Positions 10,007 to 19,908 are shown, counted from the stretch's first letter. The stretch is DNA of 64,000 nt from Oceanisphaera marina (GCF_014643915.1 NZ_BMKE01000009.1:1-64000); one strand, 5' to 3'. Numbers and translations: made by a program. The notes: generated from the letters alone by a model not told the origin.

Positions 10007-11355
10007 GTTCCGTCGCTGATAATAAATCCCTGCCGACGTTCCACTCGCCACCAGGCCCAGCCAAGAGTCACTCCCCGAGCCAGCATAAAACACAACATGG
10101 CCAACCACAGACCATGATTACCCAGCGACTGGGCCAAAAACCACACCGGAAAAAACACGCCGGCAGTAGACAGCAGCATCATGTCACGCATATCGCTGCC
10201 GCGAGTGGTGCCAATGAAAATCCCATCGAGAATAAAACACCAGCAGGCGGCAAGCGGCATGAGTATCAGCCAGGGCAGATATTCGCTGGCCTGCTCTCTT
10301 ACCGCCTCTATGCTGGTAATCCAGCTGATCAGGGTATTGCCGCCCAGCGCAAAAAACAGCACAAACAGTATCGCCACCACGCCGCCCCAAAACACATTCA
10401 GGGCACAGGCAAGGCGAAATGCAGCCCGGTTTCGTTCGCCAACCGCCTTGCCCACCATGGCTTCCACCGCGTAGGCAAACCCGTCCAGGCCAAAAGAAAT
10501 AAACATCAAAAAGTTCATCAGTACCGCATTGGCGGCCAGTACATCATCGCCGAGGCGGGCGCCCTGAAACGTCATAAAGGCAAAGGTCAGCTGCAGACAC
10601 AAGGCACGGATAAAAATATCCCGGTTCAGCCCCAGCAATCTTTTAAATGCCGCCACATGCAGAACCCGCTGCCAAAAGCCTGCCACAGGCCGGAGGTGAC
10701 GCTGTTTCATCGTGCGCCATACCAGCCAGGCACCCAGTGCCGAGGCCAGGTAATCCGCGAGCACAGACGCGGCCGCCGCCCCTTTCACCTGCCACCCCAG
10801 GCCCAGCACAAACCAGACGTCGAGCAGAATATTGGCCCCGTTACCCAGGATCAACAACAACATGGGTGCCCGGGCATTCTGGTTGCCCAGTAGCCACCCC
10901 AGTAACACCAGATTGGTCAGCGCAGCCGGGGCGCTCCAAATCCGGACCATGACATATTCACGACCATAAATTTGCACCTCGGCGCTGCCGCCCACCAACC
11001 AGAATGCCAACTCGGTCAACGGCTGTTGCAGCAGTAAAATACCAAGCGCCAGCCCCCAGGCCAGCAAACAACCTCTTGCCAGCACCTGCAATAGACGTTC
11101 GTTGTCTGCGGCGCCCACCGCCTGAGCGGCCAGCCCGGTAGTCGACATCCGTAGAAAACCCAGCAACCAGAATATCAGGCTGATAACGGTGGCCCCAACT
11201 GCAACGCCACCTAAATAATAGGAATGCTCCAAATGACCAATGACAATGGTATCAACCAGCCCGAGCAACGGCACTGTGATATTGGATAACACCATGGGCA
11301 ACGCCAGCACGAACACCTGACGATGACGCGCGGCGTTAAAGAAAGAGGACCACAT
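10000..11355 (-). CDS. dinF: MATE-family efflux transporter, DinF type
   Basis: This inner-membrane protein of the MATE family probably exports cationic compounds using an ion gradient. The 451 residues form about 12 membrane helices. Resemblance to E. coli DinF is clear in PMVLSNITVPLLGLVDT, the GGVAVGAT block and LDGFAYAVEA. In E. coli dinF follows lexA and is SOS-regulated; here it is about 8.5 kb from lexA, and no CTGT-N8-ACAG box was found in the 45 bp before its ATG. The stop codon TGA lies inside a dispersed GTGAAGAG repeat. Substrate is unknown. Confidence 0.88.
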   Translation of the reverse strand: MWSSFFNAARHRQVFVLALPMVLSNITVPLLGLVDTIVIGHLEHSYYLGGVAVGATVISLIFWLLGFLRMSTTGLAAQAVGAADNERLLQVLARGCLLAWGLALGILLLQQPLTELAFWLVGGSAEVQIYGREYVMVRIWSAPAALTNLVLLGWLLGNQNARAPMLLLILGNGANILLDVWFVLGLGWQVKGAAAASVLADYLASALGAWLVWRTMKQRHLRPVAGFWQRVLHVAAFKRLLGLNRDIFIRALCLQLTFAFMTFQGARLGDDVLAANAVLMNFLMFISFGLDGFAYAVEAMVGKAVGERNRAAFRLACALNVFWGGVVAILFVLFFALGGNTLISWITSIEAVREQASEYLPWLILMPLAACWCFILDGIFIGTTRGSDMRDMMLLSTAGVFFPVWFLAQSLGNHGLWLAMLCFMLARGVTLGWAWWRVERRQGFIISDGTR

Positions 11356-11398
11356 AATTAACTCTTACAAAAGATGGTTAAGTGCGAAGGGAAATCGG

Positions 11399-11515
11399 TG
11401 AAGAGTAAATAGTGAAGAATAACGAGGCCAACAGCCATCTTCAGATGCGGCGCACTTTCTGGAGTCTTGGCATCATATCGTCCTCTTTCCCCTTAACCGT
11501 TCACCCTTCACATAG
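11399..11515. repeat. Dispersed intergenic repeat, copy 2 (inverted pair)
   Basis: A forward arm GTGAAGAGTAAATAGTGAAG (11399-11418, then AATAACGAGG) and an inverted arm (11479-11515; minus strand GTGAAGGGTGAACGGTTAAG then GGGAAAGAGGACG) flank about 50 bp. The element fills the gap between the MATE gene and the SCO gene. Confidence 0.75.
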
Positions 11516-11521
11516 ATGAAG

Positions 11522-12169
11522 CTAGTCGCGCCAGCGCGCCACTATGCCCGAGAAGTTTTTGACCAGTTCGGGGCCATTGACCAGGGGCATTTCACTTTGC
11601 TCATCGAAATCGGGTCTAAAGGAGGCATGCAGCTGCCCATTGGGATTGATCAGGGCAACAGAAGCAGAATGATCAACCAGATAGTTGTCGGCATCGCGAT
11701 TGAAAATACCGTAAATCAGCCCCAGTTGCTGTACTGCGGGCATTAACCGATCATGTTCTGCGGTGACCGCCACAAAGTCTGGATTGAAATATCGGGTATA
11801 GGCCTTGAGCCGTTCGGGCGTATCCCGGGCGGGGTCGGCGGATACAAAGACAACCTGTACCTTGTCGCTGATTGCCGTTAGCTCGGGATAAATCCGTGCC
11901 AGATCCGACAAGGTGGTCGGGCAGATATCGGGGCAATGAGTATACCCCACGAAAACCAGACTCCAGTGATCGTTCAGATTTTGCTCGGTAAAGGGTTGTT
12001 CATCGGTATCGGTCAGGGTAAACGGGGTCAGGCTACGGGGCTCGGGATAGATCACCACCGCCTCGGTCAGATTATTCTTTTTATCTGCGTACCAGTAGGC
12101 ACCACTCAGGGTGCCCGCCACCACGAGAGCCGCTGCCAATAACCATATCCATCTGCTTGTCTTAGCCAT
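11522..12169 (-). CDS. SCO1/SenC copper chaperone for cytochrome oxidase
   Basis: SCO proteins deliver copper to, or reduce the cysteines of, the CuA site of cytochrome oxidase subunit II in the periplasm. The 215-residue product has one N-terminal membrane anchor (about 8-28) and a thioredoxin-like fold. Its metal-binding motif CPDIC has Cys79 and Cys83, with the distal His167 in VDHSAS. Its start overlaps the end of ctaB by 8 bp, so it is the last gene of the cox cluster. The lack of any other copper-chaperone gene besides ctaG suggests that it serves the CoxB encoded upstream. Confidence 0.92.
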   Translation of the reverse strand: MAKTSRWIWLLAAALVVAGTLSGAYWYADKKNNLTEAVVIYPEPRSLTPFTLTDTDEQPFTEQNLNDHWSLVFVGYTHCPDICPTTLSDLARIYPELTAISDKVQVVFVSADPARDTPERLKAYTRYFNPDFVAVTAEHDRLMPAVQQLGLIYGIFNRDADNYLVDHSASVALINPNGQLHASFRPDFDEQSEMPLVNGPELVKNFSGIVARWRD

Positions 12170-13058
12170 AATCTATCCAGTGGTCCGCCAGTAGCAACAC
12201 AAACAGCCACATCAGGTGACTAATTGAGAAATGAAAGCATTGTAGAGCGGTTTGGGCAGAAGGTCTAAACTTCAACCGCCAGGCCCACTGGAGAAAGCGT
12301 AAATTAAGCAGACTGACCCCCACTAGATAAAGTGGCCCCGACATGCCCACTACCCAGGGCAGCAAACAGACCAGGGTGAGCAGCAAGGTATACAGCAGCA
12401 CACAGGTTTTACTGAACTCGATGCCATGGGTTACCGGCAACATAGGGATACCGGCCTTGGCATAATCATCTCGCCGGTGAATGGCCAGCGCCCAAAAATG
12501 CGGCGGCGTCCAGGCAAAGATAATCATCACCAGCAACAGTGCGTGGCCATGAAACTCGCCGGTAACGGCCGTCCAGCCCAGCAGAGGCGGCATGGCCCCC
12601 GCCAGGCCTCCGATTACGATATTCTGCGGCGTGGCACGCTTGAGCCATACCGTATAGATCACCGCATATCCCAGTAAAGAAGCCAGCGTTAGCCAGGCAG
12701 TCAGTGCATTTACCCATACCAGTAATATCGCCAGCCCCAACCCCGACAAGGCAAAGGCAAATGCCAGCGCCGAGCGGCTTTGTACCCGCCCCTGTGCCAC
12801 CGGTCTGTGATGGGTGCGCGCCATTTTAATATCGATACGCCGGTCCAGCACATGGTTGATGGCCGCCGCCCCTCCTGCCATCAGGCCAATGCCCAAAGTA
12901 GCGGTAAATACCCGCAGCACGCTCGGCACCGTATCGGTAAGAAACATGCCCACCACGGCGGTAAGTAAAATCAAGGCCACTACCTTTGGCTTGGTAAGCG
13001 CAAAGTAATCCTGCCAGCCTAGGCTCCAACGTGTGGAAAATAACGCGCTTCTAGCCAT
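12162..13058 (-). CDS. ctaB: Protoheme IX farnesyltransferase (heme O synthase)
   Basis: This polytopic UbiA-superfamily enzyme attaches a farnesyl group to heme B, giving heme O, the precursor of heme A for the aa3 oxidase. The 298 residues have the prenyltransferase motif [15 protein letters not shown] (Asp-rich, Mg-diphosphate binding) and a second loop with [16 protein letters not shown], with eight or nine membrane helices. It overlaps ctaA by 40 bp and the SCO gene by 8 bp. No better internal start was found in the first 35 residues. It is called ctaB for its cluster; the E. coli homologue is cyoE. Confidence 0.93.
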   Translation of the reverse strand: MARSALFSTRWSLGWQDYFALTKPKVVALILLTAVVGMFLTDTVPSVLRVFTATLGIGLMAGGAAAINHVLDRRIDIKMARTHHRPVAQGRVQSRSALAFAFALSGLGLAILLVWVNALTAWLTLASLLGYAVIYTVWLKRATPQNIVIGGLAGAMPPLLGWTAVTGEFHGHALLLVMIIFAWTPPHFWALAIHRRDDYAKAGIPMLPVTHGIEFSKTCVLLYTLLLTLVCLLPWVVGMSGPLYLVGVSLLNLRFLQWAWRLKFRPSAQTALQCFHFSISHLMWLFVLLLADHWIDYG

Positions 13059-14023
13059 ACCCCCTCCCTTGCATACCAGACTCGTTCTGCCACTCCCGTT
13101 AATGTTAATAACAAGAGCGCGGCACCGGCGTTATGGGCTACCGCCACCGGCAACGGCAAGTGCAACACCACATTCGCTACCCCCAGCGTCAATTGCAGCA
13201 TCACCCCCAGCGCCAGAAGCACGCCCCAGCGTCGTAACAAGGGTTGCCGCCATAATCGCCAGGCCAGAGCGAACAATATCAGCGCCGTTACCACAGCCCA
13301 CAATCTATGAGTAACATGAATGGTGATGCGCTCTGCAGCACTCAGCACACCGTATTGATAACTCTCGGCGGGTACGCCATGGGGGTGAAAGGCACTCCAC
13401 TGCCACTGATTCAGCCAATCTCCCTGGCACACCGGCAGCTCAACGCAGGCCATGGCCGCATAGTTGGCGGCAGTCCAGCCGCCCAGGGCGATTTGCAACA
13501 GTAACGCCATCAGGCCCAGCAACAAGCAGCCGCCTACCTCAGATCCGCGATACACTGCTTGCCGGTTTCCAGTGCGCATCAACAACCAGAACAGCAGCGC
13601 CAGCAAGGTAAAGCCGCCCAGCAGGTGCCCCATGACCACAAAAGGCAACAGATTCAGGGTAACCGTCAGCATGCCTAAGGTGGCTTGCCCACACACCAGC
13701 GCCAGCAGCCCCCAGGTCAATACTCTGTAGCGTCGATTGGCAGTGCGCAGCGACCACAGCGCCATCAGCAAGATAGTGATCCCCAGAGTACCCGCCGCAT
13801 AGCGGTGTACCATTTCGTTACGCGCCTTGATGAACTCGACGGGCTTGTCGGGAAAACGTAGTGCCGCCACATCATGCTCTTGTGCCGAACTGGGAACATA
13901 ATTGAAACCGTAGCAGCCCGGCCAGTCGGGGCAACCCAGGCCGGCATCTGTGAGTCGGGTATAGGCTCCCAACACCACCACCACCAGGGTAAGAACAAAA
14001 GCAAACAGAGTCAGACGACGCAT
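13019..14023 (-). CDS. ctaA: Heme A synthase, COX15/CtaA family
   Basis: CtaA oxidises the C8 methyl of heme O to a formyl group, producing heme A. The 334-residue membrane protein has eight predicted helices in two similar halves. Conserved histidines lie in EMVHRYAAG and MGHLLGG of the first half and [11 protein letters not shown] and AVAHNAGAA of the second. It lies between the small assembly protein and ctaB in one minus-strand run, so heme A is made from the same transcript as the oxidase subunits. Confidence 0.93.
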   Translation of the reverse strand: MRRLTLFAFVLTLVVVVLGAYTRLTDAGLGCPDWPGCYGFNYVPSSAQEHDVAALRFPDKPVEFIKARNEMVHRYAAGTLGITILLMALWSLRTANRRYRVLTWGLLALVCGQATLGMLTVTLNLLPFVVMGHLLGGFTLLALLFWLLMRTGNRQAVYRGSEVGGCLLLGLMALLLQIALGGWTAANYAAMACVELPVCQGDWLNQWQWSAFHPHGVPAESYQYGVLSAAERITIHVTHRLWAVVTALILFALAWRLWRQPLLRRWGVLLALGVMLQLTLGVANVVLHLPLPVAVAHNAGAALLLLTLTGVAERVWYAREGVWLEARYFPHVGA

Positions 14024-14032
14024 GGTGCCCTC

Positions 14033-14512
14033 CTAGCCCGCACGTGAATATTTAAGCAGACGTCGCAAGTCGCTCAGCAACGCCTTGCCCATCACCGCCT
14101 GCGCTTTATCGGCATCTACCTGGGTATCGGGCAACGCATAGCGCATGATCAGCAACCCCGGCGGATCGGCTATATACACGTACCCCGCCTCCAGGTCTTG
14201 GCTGGCAGGCAGCTGTACTACGGCTACTCGGTCACCATCCCGGCCCAGGGCAGTATCAATATTGTTCAGCAAGGGAACAGCGGCTATGCATGTCATGCAA
14301 TCCGGGGTGATCGGCAATATCAAACGCCACTGCTTATCGTCGCTTATCTGCCCCTGCACCCATTCACCGTGGCTGTTGACGCCAGGCGTAAACCAGCCTT
14401 GCTTCAAGGTCAGCCAGGCCAATACCACCGGCAGTAAAAACACCGCCAGCAAGGCCAGCACGGTTTTCCTGGGGCGGGAATGATGACGGGGTTCAAGTTT
14501 CTTATGCTTCAT
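14033..14512 (-). CDS. Membrane-anchored protein of the cytochrome oxidase cluster
   Basis: The specific function is not known. The 159-residue product has a basic N-terminus, one membrane helix (about 17-36) and a soluble, presumably periplasmic, domain with a CMTC cysteine pair at about residues 71-74. Genes of this size and layout commonly sit between SURF1 and ctaA in proteobacterial cox clusters. A GGAGG site lies 7 nt before the chosen ATG at 14512; an adjacent ATG at 14515 is also possible. The start overlaps the end of the SURF1 gene by 11 nt, so translation is coupled. The CxxC pair invites a redox or copper role, which is inference. Confidence 0.75.
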   Translation of the reverse strand: MKHKKLEPRHHSRPRKTVLALLAVFLLPVVLAWLTLKQGWFTPGVNSHGEWVQGQISDDKQWRLILPITPDCMTCIAAVPLLNNIDTALGRDGDRVAVVQLPASQDLEAGYVYIADPPGLLIMRYALPDTQVDADKAQAVMGKALLSDLRRLLKYSRAG

Positions 14513-15185
14513 CATGCTGCCTCCAGTAATACCAGGCAGCGGCAACCCACACCGCCAGTGTCATGGCAAACCACTGAACCGCATAACCAGTGTGTCGCTC
14601 AGGGCCCATAACCACCGGCTGCCAGCCACCTTGCTCAGCATCCATCTTTAATACGAAAGGCAATACCGGCTCCCCCCAAATCTGCGCCAGCAAGCTGGGG
14701 GCAAGTGCCGCAACCACGGGATGAGAGGGATCAAACAAGACTTCGCCCAAAGCCAAAGGGGGAGCATAGGGGCGAACAATATGCCCGGTTAACTGTGCTG
14801 CTGCCGGGAGGGGAGCCACCGAGGGTAATTGCTGTCTGCTCGGTGGCGCCGGCCACCACCCCGAGTCTACCGCCAACAGGCCATGACGGGTTTGCAGCGG
14901 ACGAACCAGACGATAGCCCGCTCGGCCTCCCTCAATCTGATTATCCAGCCAGATATCTCCGCCAGCCAGAAAGTGTCCATTGACGGCAAGTTGATAGCCA
15001 AAAGGAGCCTCAATAGCCAGGGCGTCACTCAAGCTTAATTCAAGATCATGGCGCTGCTGCCACTCCAGTAACAACAATCTTTTTTCATCGGCGCGCGATA
15101 ACTGCCATATCCCCATGGCAATCATCAGCAAAGAGATCATCGCCGTCAGTACCAGCAAACCGCCACTTTTTCCTATACTCAACAT
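14502..15185 (-). CDS. SURF1-family cytochrome oxidase assembly protein
   Basis: SURF1 helps insert heme A into cytochrome oxidase subunit I. The 227-residue product has the family layout: one membrane helix at each end (about 10-28 and 203-221) with a periplasmic domain between. The motif GMWQLSRADEK stands near the N-terminus, GHFLAGGDIWLDNQ in the middle, and HTGYAVQWFAMT just before the last helix. It lies downstream of coxC in the cluster, with the opposite-strand DUF2909 gene between the two. Confidence 0.92.
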   Translation of the reverse strand: MLSIGKSGGLLVLTAMISLLMIAMGIWQLSRADEKRLLLLEWQQRHDLELSLSDALAIEAPFGYQLAVNGHFLAGGDIWLDNQIEGGRAGYRLVRPLQTRHGLLAVDSGWWPAPPSRQQLPSVAPLPAAAQLTGHIVRPYAPPLALGEVLFDPSHPVVAALAPSLLAQIWGEPVLPFVLKMDAEQGGWQPVVMGPERHTGYAVQWFAMTLAVWVAAAWYYWRQHDEA

Positions 15186-15208
15186 TCAGTCTCTCCCGGA
15201 ATGCATCC

Positions 15209-15424
15209 ATGCTATTCAAGCTACTGATTGTATTGTTACTGCTGTTCATGATCGGCAACCTGTTCTGGGGGCTTAAAGCCATGCTCTCGCAACAGGATCC
15301 ACGATTGATGAGTCGCTATATCGGTCGGCGTTTAATATTTGCCGTACTCATAGTGCTGCTGTTGATCATTGCCCTGGCCGCAGGATGGGTGGTCCCTCAC
15401 TCCCCCCTGATGAAGGTTTCATAA
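15209..15424 (+). CDS. Twin-helix membrane protein of DUF2909 type
   Basis: The 71-residue product consists of two membrane helices (about 3-22 and 41-63) joined by a short basic loop containing DPRLMSRYIGRR. Proteins of this size and layout, annotated as DUF2909 or twin transmembrane proteins, accompany aa3 oxidase clusters in gammaproteobacteria. It is the only plus-strand gene inside the minus-strand cox cluster and fits exactly in the gap between coxC and SURF1. Its role is unknown; assembly of the oxidase is a guess from context. Confidence 0.8.
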   Translation: MLFKLLIVLLLLFMIGNLFWGLKAMLSQQDPRLMSRYIGRRLIFAVLIVLLLIIALAAGWVVPHSPLMKVS

Positions 15425-15430
15425 GAGCCT

Positions 15431-16300
15431 TTATAGAATATAGACAAAAATAAACAGACAGAGCCAGACCACGTCCACAAAATGCCAATACCAACTGCTG
15501 GCCTGAAAACCAAAGTGCTGCGCCGGCGTAAAATGCCCCTTGCGCACTCTTAACCACATAATGCCCAGCATCAAGGTGCCCAGAGTCACATGGGCACCAT
15601 GAAAGCCGGTCAGCAAGAAGAAGGTATTGCCATAAATACCCGAGTCCAGTCGCAGGCCCAGTTCCTGGTAGGCATGCACATATTCCCACACCTGCAAGGT
15701 CAAAAAGACCATCCCCAGCAGCACCGTCAGCCCCAGCCACTGGCTCAGCCGTGACCGTTTATTATCAAGCAGGGCCAGATGCGCCAAATGCGCGGTCACC
15801 GACGAGGTGAGCAGAATAAGGGTGTTGATCAGCGGCAGGCCGAACCAGCCCATGGCCGTAGTTTCTATGCCACCCGGCGTGCTCAGCAATGGCCAGCTGG
15901 CGCTAAAGTCCGGCCACAGCACGGCATTGGTCATGGCATTGTTGCCCGCCCCTCCCAGCCAGGGCACTGACAGCATTCGCGCATAAAACAAGGCGCCGAA
16001 GAAGGCACCAAAAAACATCACCTCCGAGAAAATAAACCAGCTCATGCCCAGGCGAAATGAGCGATCCAGCTGCTTGCTGTACAGCCCGGCGCCCGACTCT
16101 TCAATCACATTACTGAACCAGCCAAACAGCATCACCGTCATTACCAGGGTGCCGGCAGCGAATACAACAGGCCCGGCAATGCCACCCAGTTCGGCGATCC
16201 AGAGACCTGCCCCCCCGGCCAGCAAAAACAACCCCAACGCCCCCACCAACGGCCAGGGACTTTGGTCCGGCACATAATATGGCTGAAACTTGACCGACAT
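15431..16300 (-). CDS. coxC: Cytochrome c oxidase subunit III
   Basis: Subunit III stabilises the aa3 oxidase and its proton-uptake path in the inner membrane. The 289-residue product has seven predicted helices. Family sequences are visible: YYVPDQSPWPLVG at the start, SEVMFFGAFFGALFYAR in helix III, and the HGAHVTLG and SWYWHFVDVVWLCLF ending. It is encoded 15 bp after ctaG, the usual order coxB-coxA-ctaG-coxC. Confidence 0.96.
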   Translation of the reverse strand: MSVKFQPYYVPDQSPWPLVGALGLFLLAGGAGLWIAELGGIAGPVVFAAGTLVMTVMLFGWFSNVIEESGAGLYSKQLDRSFRLGMSWFIFSEVMFFGAFFGALFYARMLSVPWLGGAGNNAMTNAVLWPDFSASWPLLSTPGGIETTAMGWFGLPLINTLILLTSSVTAHLAHLALLDNKRSRLSQWLGLTVLLGMVFLTLQVWEYVHAYQELGLRLDSGIYGNTFFLLTGFHGAHVTLGTLMLGIMWLRVRKGHFTPAQHFGFQASSWYWHFVDVVWLCLFIFVYIL

Positions 16301-16315
16301 GTTCGCCTCCTTGGC

Positions 16316-16840
16316 TCAGCTGCTGCTGGCGCGTTCCGTGATGTCATAAAGGGTGTAGGAGAGAGTAAATATCTCTATATCCGCCGGCAGGGCCTGATCC
16401 ACATAAAAACGCATCGGCATCACGGCTTCACTCCGCCCTGCAAGAGGCTGCTCTTGAAAGCAAAAGCATTCTGTTTTGCGCAAGTGATTGGCCGCTCGCC
16501 CGGGCGAGACCGACGGAATCGCCCGCAGTATGATGTCGCTACTGCCGGGATTGCTGACGGTAAAATCTACCTGATGCATCTCGCCGGGGCGCACCTTCAA
16601 GTGGCGCACCGAGGGTGTAAACTCACCGCTCAGGCCACTGCTTTGATAAGTAACGAATTCCACCGTAATCAGTCGCTGATCATCCACCACCAGAGACTCG
16701 GCCACGGGCCGGTTGGCGGTTTTGCCATTCAGGCCCGTGATGTCACAAAAGACGTCATACAGGGGCACCAGCAAAAAACCGAAGCCGAACATGGCCACCG
16801 CCAACAGCGCCAGCTTGAGCGCCTTGTTACCGTGTATCAT
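16316..16840 (-). CDS. ctaG: Cytochrome oxidase assembly protein CtaG/COX11
   Basis: CtaG is a periplasmic, membrane-anchored copper chaperone that builds the CuB centre of subunit I. The 174 residues contain one N-terminal helix (about 8-26) followed by PLYDVFCDITGLNG and an immunoglobulin-like domain with the copper motif ECFCFQEQ. The gene overlaps coxA by 14 bp and precedes coxC, so copper-site assembly and the catalytic subunit are made together. Confidence 0.95.
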   Translation of the reverse strand: MIHGNKALKLALLAVAMFGFGFLLVPLYDVFCDITGLNGKTANRPVAESLVVDDQRLITVEFVTYQSSGLSGEFTPSVRHLKVRPGEMHQVDFTVSNPGSSDIILRAIPSVSPGRAANHLRKTECFCFQEQPLAGRSEAVMPMRFYVDQALPADIEIFTLSYTLYDITERASSS

Positions 16841-18452
16841 GGTCTGTTACCTCCGGTGGGGTGCTGAAGGTGTGATAAGGCGCGGGCGAAGGGACTGTCC
16901 ATTCCAGACCGTGAGCACCTTCCCAGGGACAGGGTGCGGCTTTTTCTCCGCCACGAATGCACTTGACCAGCAAGACCACAAAAATCAACTGCGACAGGCC
17001 GAAGGCAAAGCCACCTATGCTGACCAGGGCGTTAATATCGGCAAACTGCAGCGAATAATCGGGAATTCGTCTTGGCATGCCGCCCAGCCCCAGAAAATGC
17101 ATGGGGAAAAACAACAGGTTTACCGAAATAACCGAGCACCAGAAATGCCATTTTCCCAGCCGCTCATCAAACATGTGGCCGGTCCATTTCGGCAACCAGT
17201 AGTACACTGCAGACAACACCGAGAAGATGGCACCCGTCACCAGTACATAATGAAAATGCGCCACCACAAAATAGGTATCGTGGTACTGAAAGTCTGCCGG
17301 CGTAATGGCCAGCATCAAGCCGCTAAAGCCGCCGATGGAAAACAGCACGATAAAGGCAATGGCAAACAGCATGGGCACTTCAAAACTCAGCGAACCCCGC
17401 CACATGGTGGCTACCCAATTGAATACTTTTACCCCCGTTGGCACCGAAATCAGCATGGTGCAGTACATAAAGAACAACTCCGCCGCCACCGGCATGCCCA
17501 CGGTAAACATATGGTGCGCCCACACCAGAAAGCTCAAGCCGGCGATAGATGCGGTGGCGTACACCATGGAAGCATAGCCAAACAGGGGTTTGCGGCTAAA
17601 GGCGGGAATAATGGCCGAGATAATGCCGAAGCTCGGCAATATCATGATGTACACCTCGGGATGACCAAAAAACCAGAAGATATGCTGGAACATCACGGGG
17701 TCGCCACCCCCAGCGGCATCAAAAAAGCTGGTACCAAAGTACTTGTCGGTCAGCACCATGGTGACGGCCCCTGCCAACACCGGCATGACGGCAATCAGCA
17801 AAAAGGCGGTAATCAGCCAGGTCCAGCAGAACATGGGCAACTTCATCCAGGTCATGCCTGGCGCCCGCATGTTCCAGATGGTCACTATGACGTTAATGGC
17901 GCCCATGATGGAGCTGATACCCATAATATGAATGGCGAAAGCAAACAGGGCCGTGCTGTCGGGGGAATAGGTCGTAGAGAGCGGCGCATAAAAGGTCCAG
18001 CCAAAGTTGGGGCCGCCACCCGGCATGAACAAGGATGACAACATCAGCACAAAGGCAAAGGGCAGGATCCAGAAACTCCAGTTATTCATCCGCGGCAGTG
18101 CCATGTCCGGTGCCCCTATCATCAAAGGCACCATCCAGTTGGCCAGGCCGACAAAAGACGGCATCACGGCGCCAAAAATCATGATCAGACCGTGCATGGT
18201 AGTCATCTGGTTGAAAAAATTCGGCTCGACCAGCTGCAGGCCAGGTTGAAACAGCTCGGCCCGGATCAGCATGGCCATCAGGCCACCAATAAAAAACATG
18301 CACAGACTGAACAGCAGATACAGGGTGCCGATATCTTTATGGTTGGTGGTAAACAACCAGCGTTTGATGCCTTTGGCCGGACCATGATGCGCCTGCGCCT
18401 CGTTGTGGCTCAGATGATCATCGGCGGTATTGGTTCTGTTTAACGGTGTCAT
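16827..18452 (-). CDS. coxA: Cytochrome c oxidase subunit I
   Basis: This is the catalytic subunit of the proton-pumping aa3 oxidase, carrying heme a and the heme a3-CuB centre. The 541 residues form twelve membrane helices. The CuB region is clear in WFFGHPEVYIMILP, which has the His-Tyr pair, and in VWAHHMFTVG. The heme-ligand stretch HDTYFVVAHFHYVL is present near residue 385. It starts about 10 bp after the end of coxB and overlaps ctaG. A large open frame on the opposite strand is a shadow of this gene. Confidence 0.97.
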   Translation of the reverse strand: MTPLNRTNTADDHLSHNEAQAHHGPAKGIKRWLFTTNHKDIGTLYLLFSLCMFFIGGLMAMLIRAELFQPGLQLVEPNFFNQMTTMHGLIMIFGAVMPSFVGLANWMVPLMIGAPDMALPRMNNWSFWILPFAFVLMLSSLFMPGGGPNFGWTFYAPLSTTYSPDSTALFAFAIHIMGISSIMGAINVIVTIWNMRAPGMTWMKLPMFCWTWLITAFLLIAVMPVLAGAVTMVLTDKYFGTSFFDAAGGGDPVMFQHIFWFFGHPEVYIMILPSFGIISAIIPAFSRKPLFGYASMVYATASIAGLSFLVWAHHMFTVGMPVAAELFFMYCTMLISVPTGVKVFNWVATMWRGSLSFEVPMLFAIAFIVLFSIGGFSGLMLAITPADFQYHDTYFVVAHFHYVLVTGAIFSVLSAVYYWLPKWTGHMFDERLGKWHFWCSVISVNLLFFPMHFLGLGGMPRRIPDYSLQFADINALVSIGGFAFGLSQLIFVVLLVKCIRGGEKAAPCPWEGAHGLEWTVPSPAPYHTFSTPPEVTDHDTR

Positions 18453-18461
18453 CCCTGCCCC

Positions 18462-19583
18462 CTATTGTCCTTGTCTGGCTTGTTCAATATCGCTGGGCTG
18501 TATGACATCTTTGGTGTCATTGCCCCAGGCGTTACGCTCATAGGTGATCACCGCCGCCAGCTCTTTCAGTGACAGCTGCTTGTTGAAACTTTGCATGGCG
18601 GTGCCGGCTTTACCGTACAGTACGATATGAATATGAGCCGCTTTATCCTTTAAGATCAGCTCACTGCCTTTAAGCGCGGGAAAAGCGCCAGGTATGCCCT
18701 CACCATTGGCCTGATGGCAAGCCGCGCACACCTTTTGATAGGTCTGCTCGCCCAAGGCCATCGACTCATCCATGGACATTTGCATGGCCAGCAACTCCTG
18801 CTCGGCGGCCTTGGCTTCTGCCTGCCTGGTCTGGGCGTTCGCCAGCCAGTCATCAAACTCGGCTCCGGTGCGGGCATCCACCACTATCGGCATAAAACCA
18901 TGATCTTTACCGCACAGCTCGGCACACTGACCGCGATAAATGCCGGGCTCGTTAATTCGGGTCCAGGCCTCGTTGATAAAGCCGGGAACCGCATCTTTTT
19001 TCACCGCGAACGCGGGCATCCACCAGGAGTGAATAACGTCATCGGAGGTAATCAAAAAGCGGATTTTTCGATCGGTGGGCAGCACCAGGGGGTGGTCGAC
19101 TTCCAGCAAGTAGTTTTGGCCCTTGGCAACCTGCCCCTGAATTTGCTGCGGCAAGGTACCCAGCAAGCTGTAGAACTCGACGCCCTGGTCAAAATAGCGA
19201 TAATGCCACTTCCACTGGGAGCCGGTAATTTGCACCGTAAGGTCAGACTCGCTGGCGTCTTCCATCGCGATCAGCGTTTTGGTGGCGGGCACCGCCATGG
19301 CAATCAGGATCACGAAGGGAATGATGGTCCAGAGAATTTCGATTTTGGTACTTTCATGAAATTGGGCGGCCTGGGCACCCTTGGACTTTCGATGGTGAAT
19401 GATGGCCCAGAACATGATGCCAAACACCACAACTCCAATAACGGCGCAGATAATGAGTATGGTCATGTGCAGCCCATACACCTTCTGACTGATATCGGTG
19501 ACCCCTTCGGTCATATTCAAACGCGTTTGCGCTTGTATTGGCAGGGCTGTCAGCAAAGACAGCAGCAGAAGAATCGGCTTCAC
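18462..19583 (-). CDS. coxB: Cytochrome c oxidase subunit II fused to a cytochrome c domain
   Basis: Subunit II takes electrons from cytochrome c through the CuA centre. A GTG at 19583 with a GGGGG ribosome site 6 nt upstream gives 373 residues and a clean signal peptide (about 1-19). The frame is open to 19652, but those extra residues are unlike a signal sequence. Two membrane helices follow (about 40-60 and 80-100). The CuA ligands include Cys220 and Cys224 in CAELC and His228. A C-terminal cytochrome c domain carries heme motif CAACH at 286-290, so this is a caa3-like fused subunit. It is the first gene of the cluster. Confidence 0.94.
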   Translation of the reverse strand: MKPILLLLSLLTALPIQAQTRLNMTEGVTDISQKVYGLHMTILIICAVIGVVVFGIMFWAIIHHRKSKGAQAAQFHESTKIEILWTIIPFVILIAMAVPATKTLIAMEDASESDLTVQITGSQWKWHYRYFDQGVEFYSLLGTLPQQIQGQVAKGQNYLLEVDHPLVLPTDRKIRFLITSDDVIHSWWMPAFAVKKDAVPGFINEAWTRINEPGIYRGQCAELCGKDHGFMPIVVDARTGAEFDDWLANAQTRQAEAKAAEQELLAMQMSMDESMALGEQTYQKVCAACHQANGEGIPGAFPALKGSELILKDKAAHIHIVLYGKAGTAMQSFNKQLSLKELAAVITYERNAWGNDTKDVIQPSDIEQARQGQ

Positions 19584-19908
19584 CACGCACCCCCAAGTTT
19601 CATCCTGAATTTTGGCGTACTTTTCTTGTAAGACTGTGCTGAGCGGACTCATTCATCATCGATCCGGCTCACAATAAGTAAAGCACCGAAAATGGAAAAG
19701 GAAAGAAAAAGACGGCAGACAAAGCGGTAAGCCCTCAACCGTTGGCTGTCAGAGTGGCTCCACACTTGAAGTGAAGGTGATTTTGGGGAATGAATTTATT
19801 CGATAGAGGCAGCAGCCCCTTTGAACAACGGGCCGCGGAAGAACTGCAGCTCAACAGACAGAACAGTGAGGCAGCCAGGCTACCTCATTCAGAATACGAC
19901 AAAAAAAC
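19584..19908. other. Non-coding gap between coxB and lexA
   Basis: About 325 bp without a credible gene. It should hold the promoter of the cox cluster on the minus strand and the end of the lexA transcript. No strong terminator hairpin or clear sigma-70 promoter could be picked out by eye. Confidence 0.5.

Noticed and set aside
9913-10893. 326-codon plus-strand frame over the MATE gene
   Set aside because: It is antisense to a clear transporter gene and begins in a dispersed repeat.
16713-18038. 441-codon open frame opposite coxA
   Set aside because: Composition is dominated by His, Gln, Gly and Lys as expected for the complement of a membrane protein gene; coxA on the other strand is certain.
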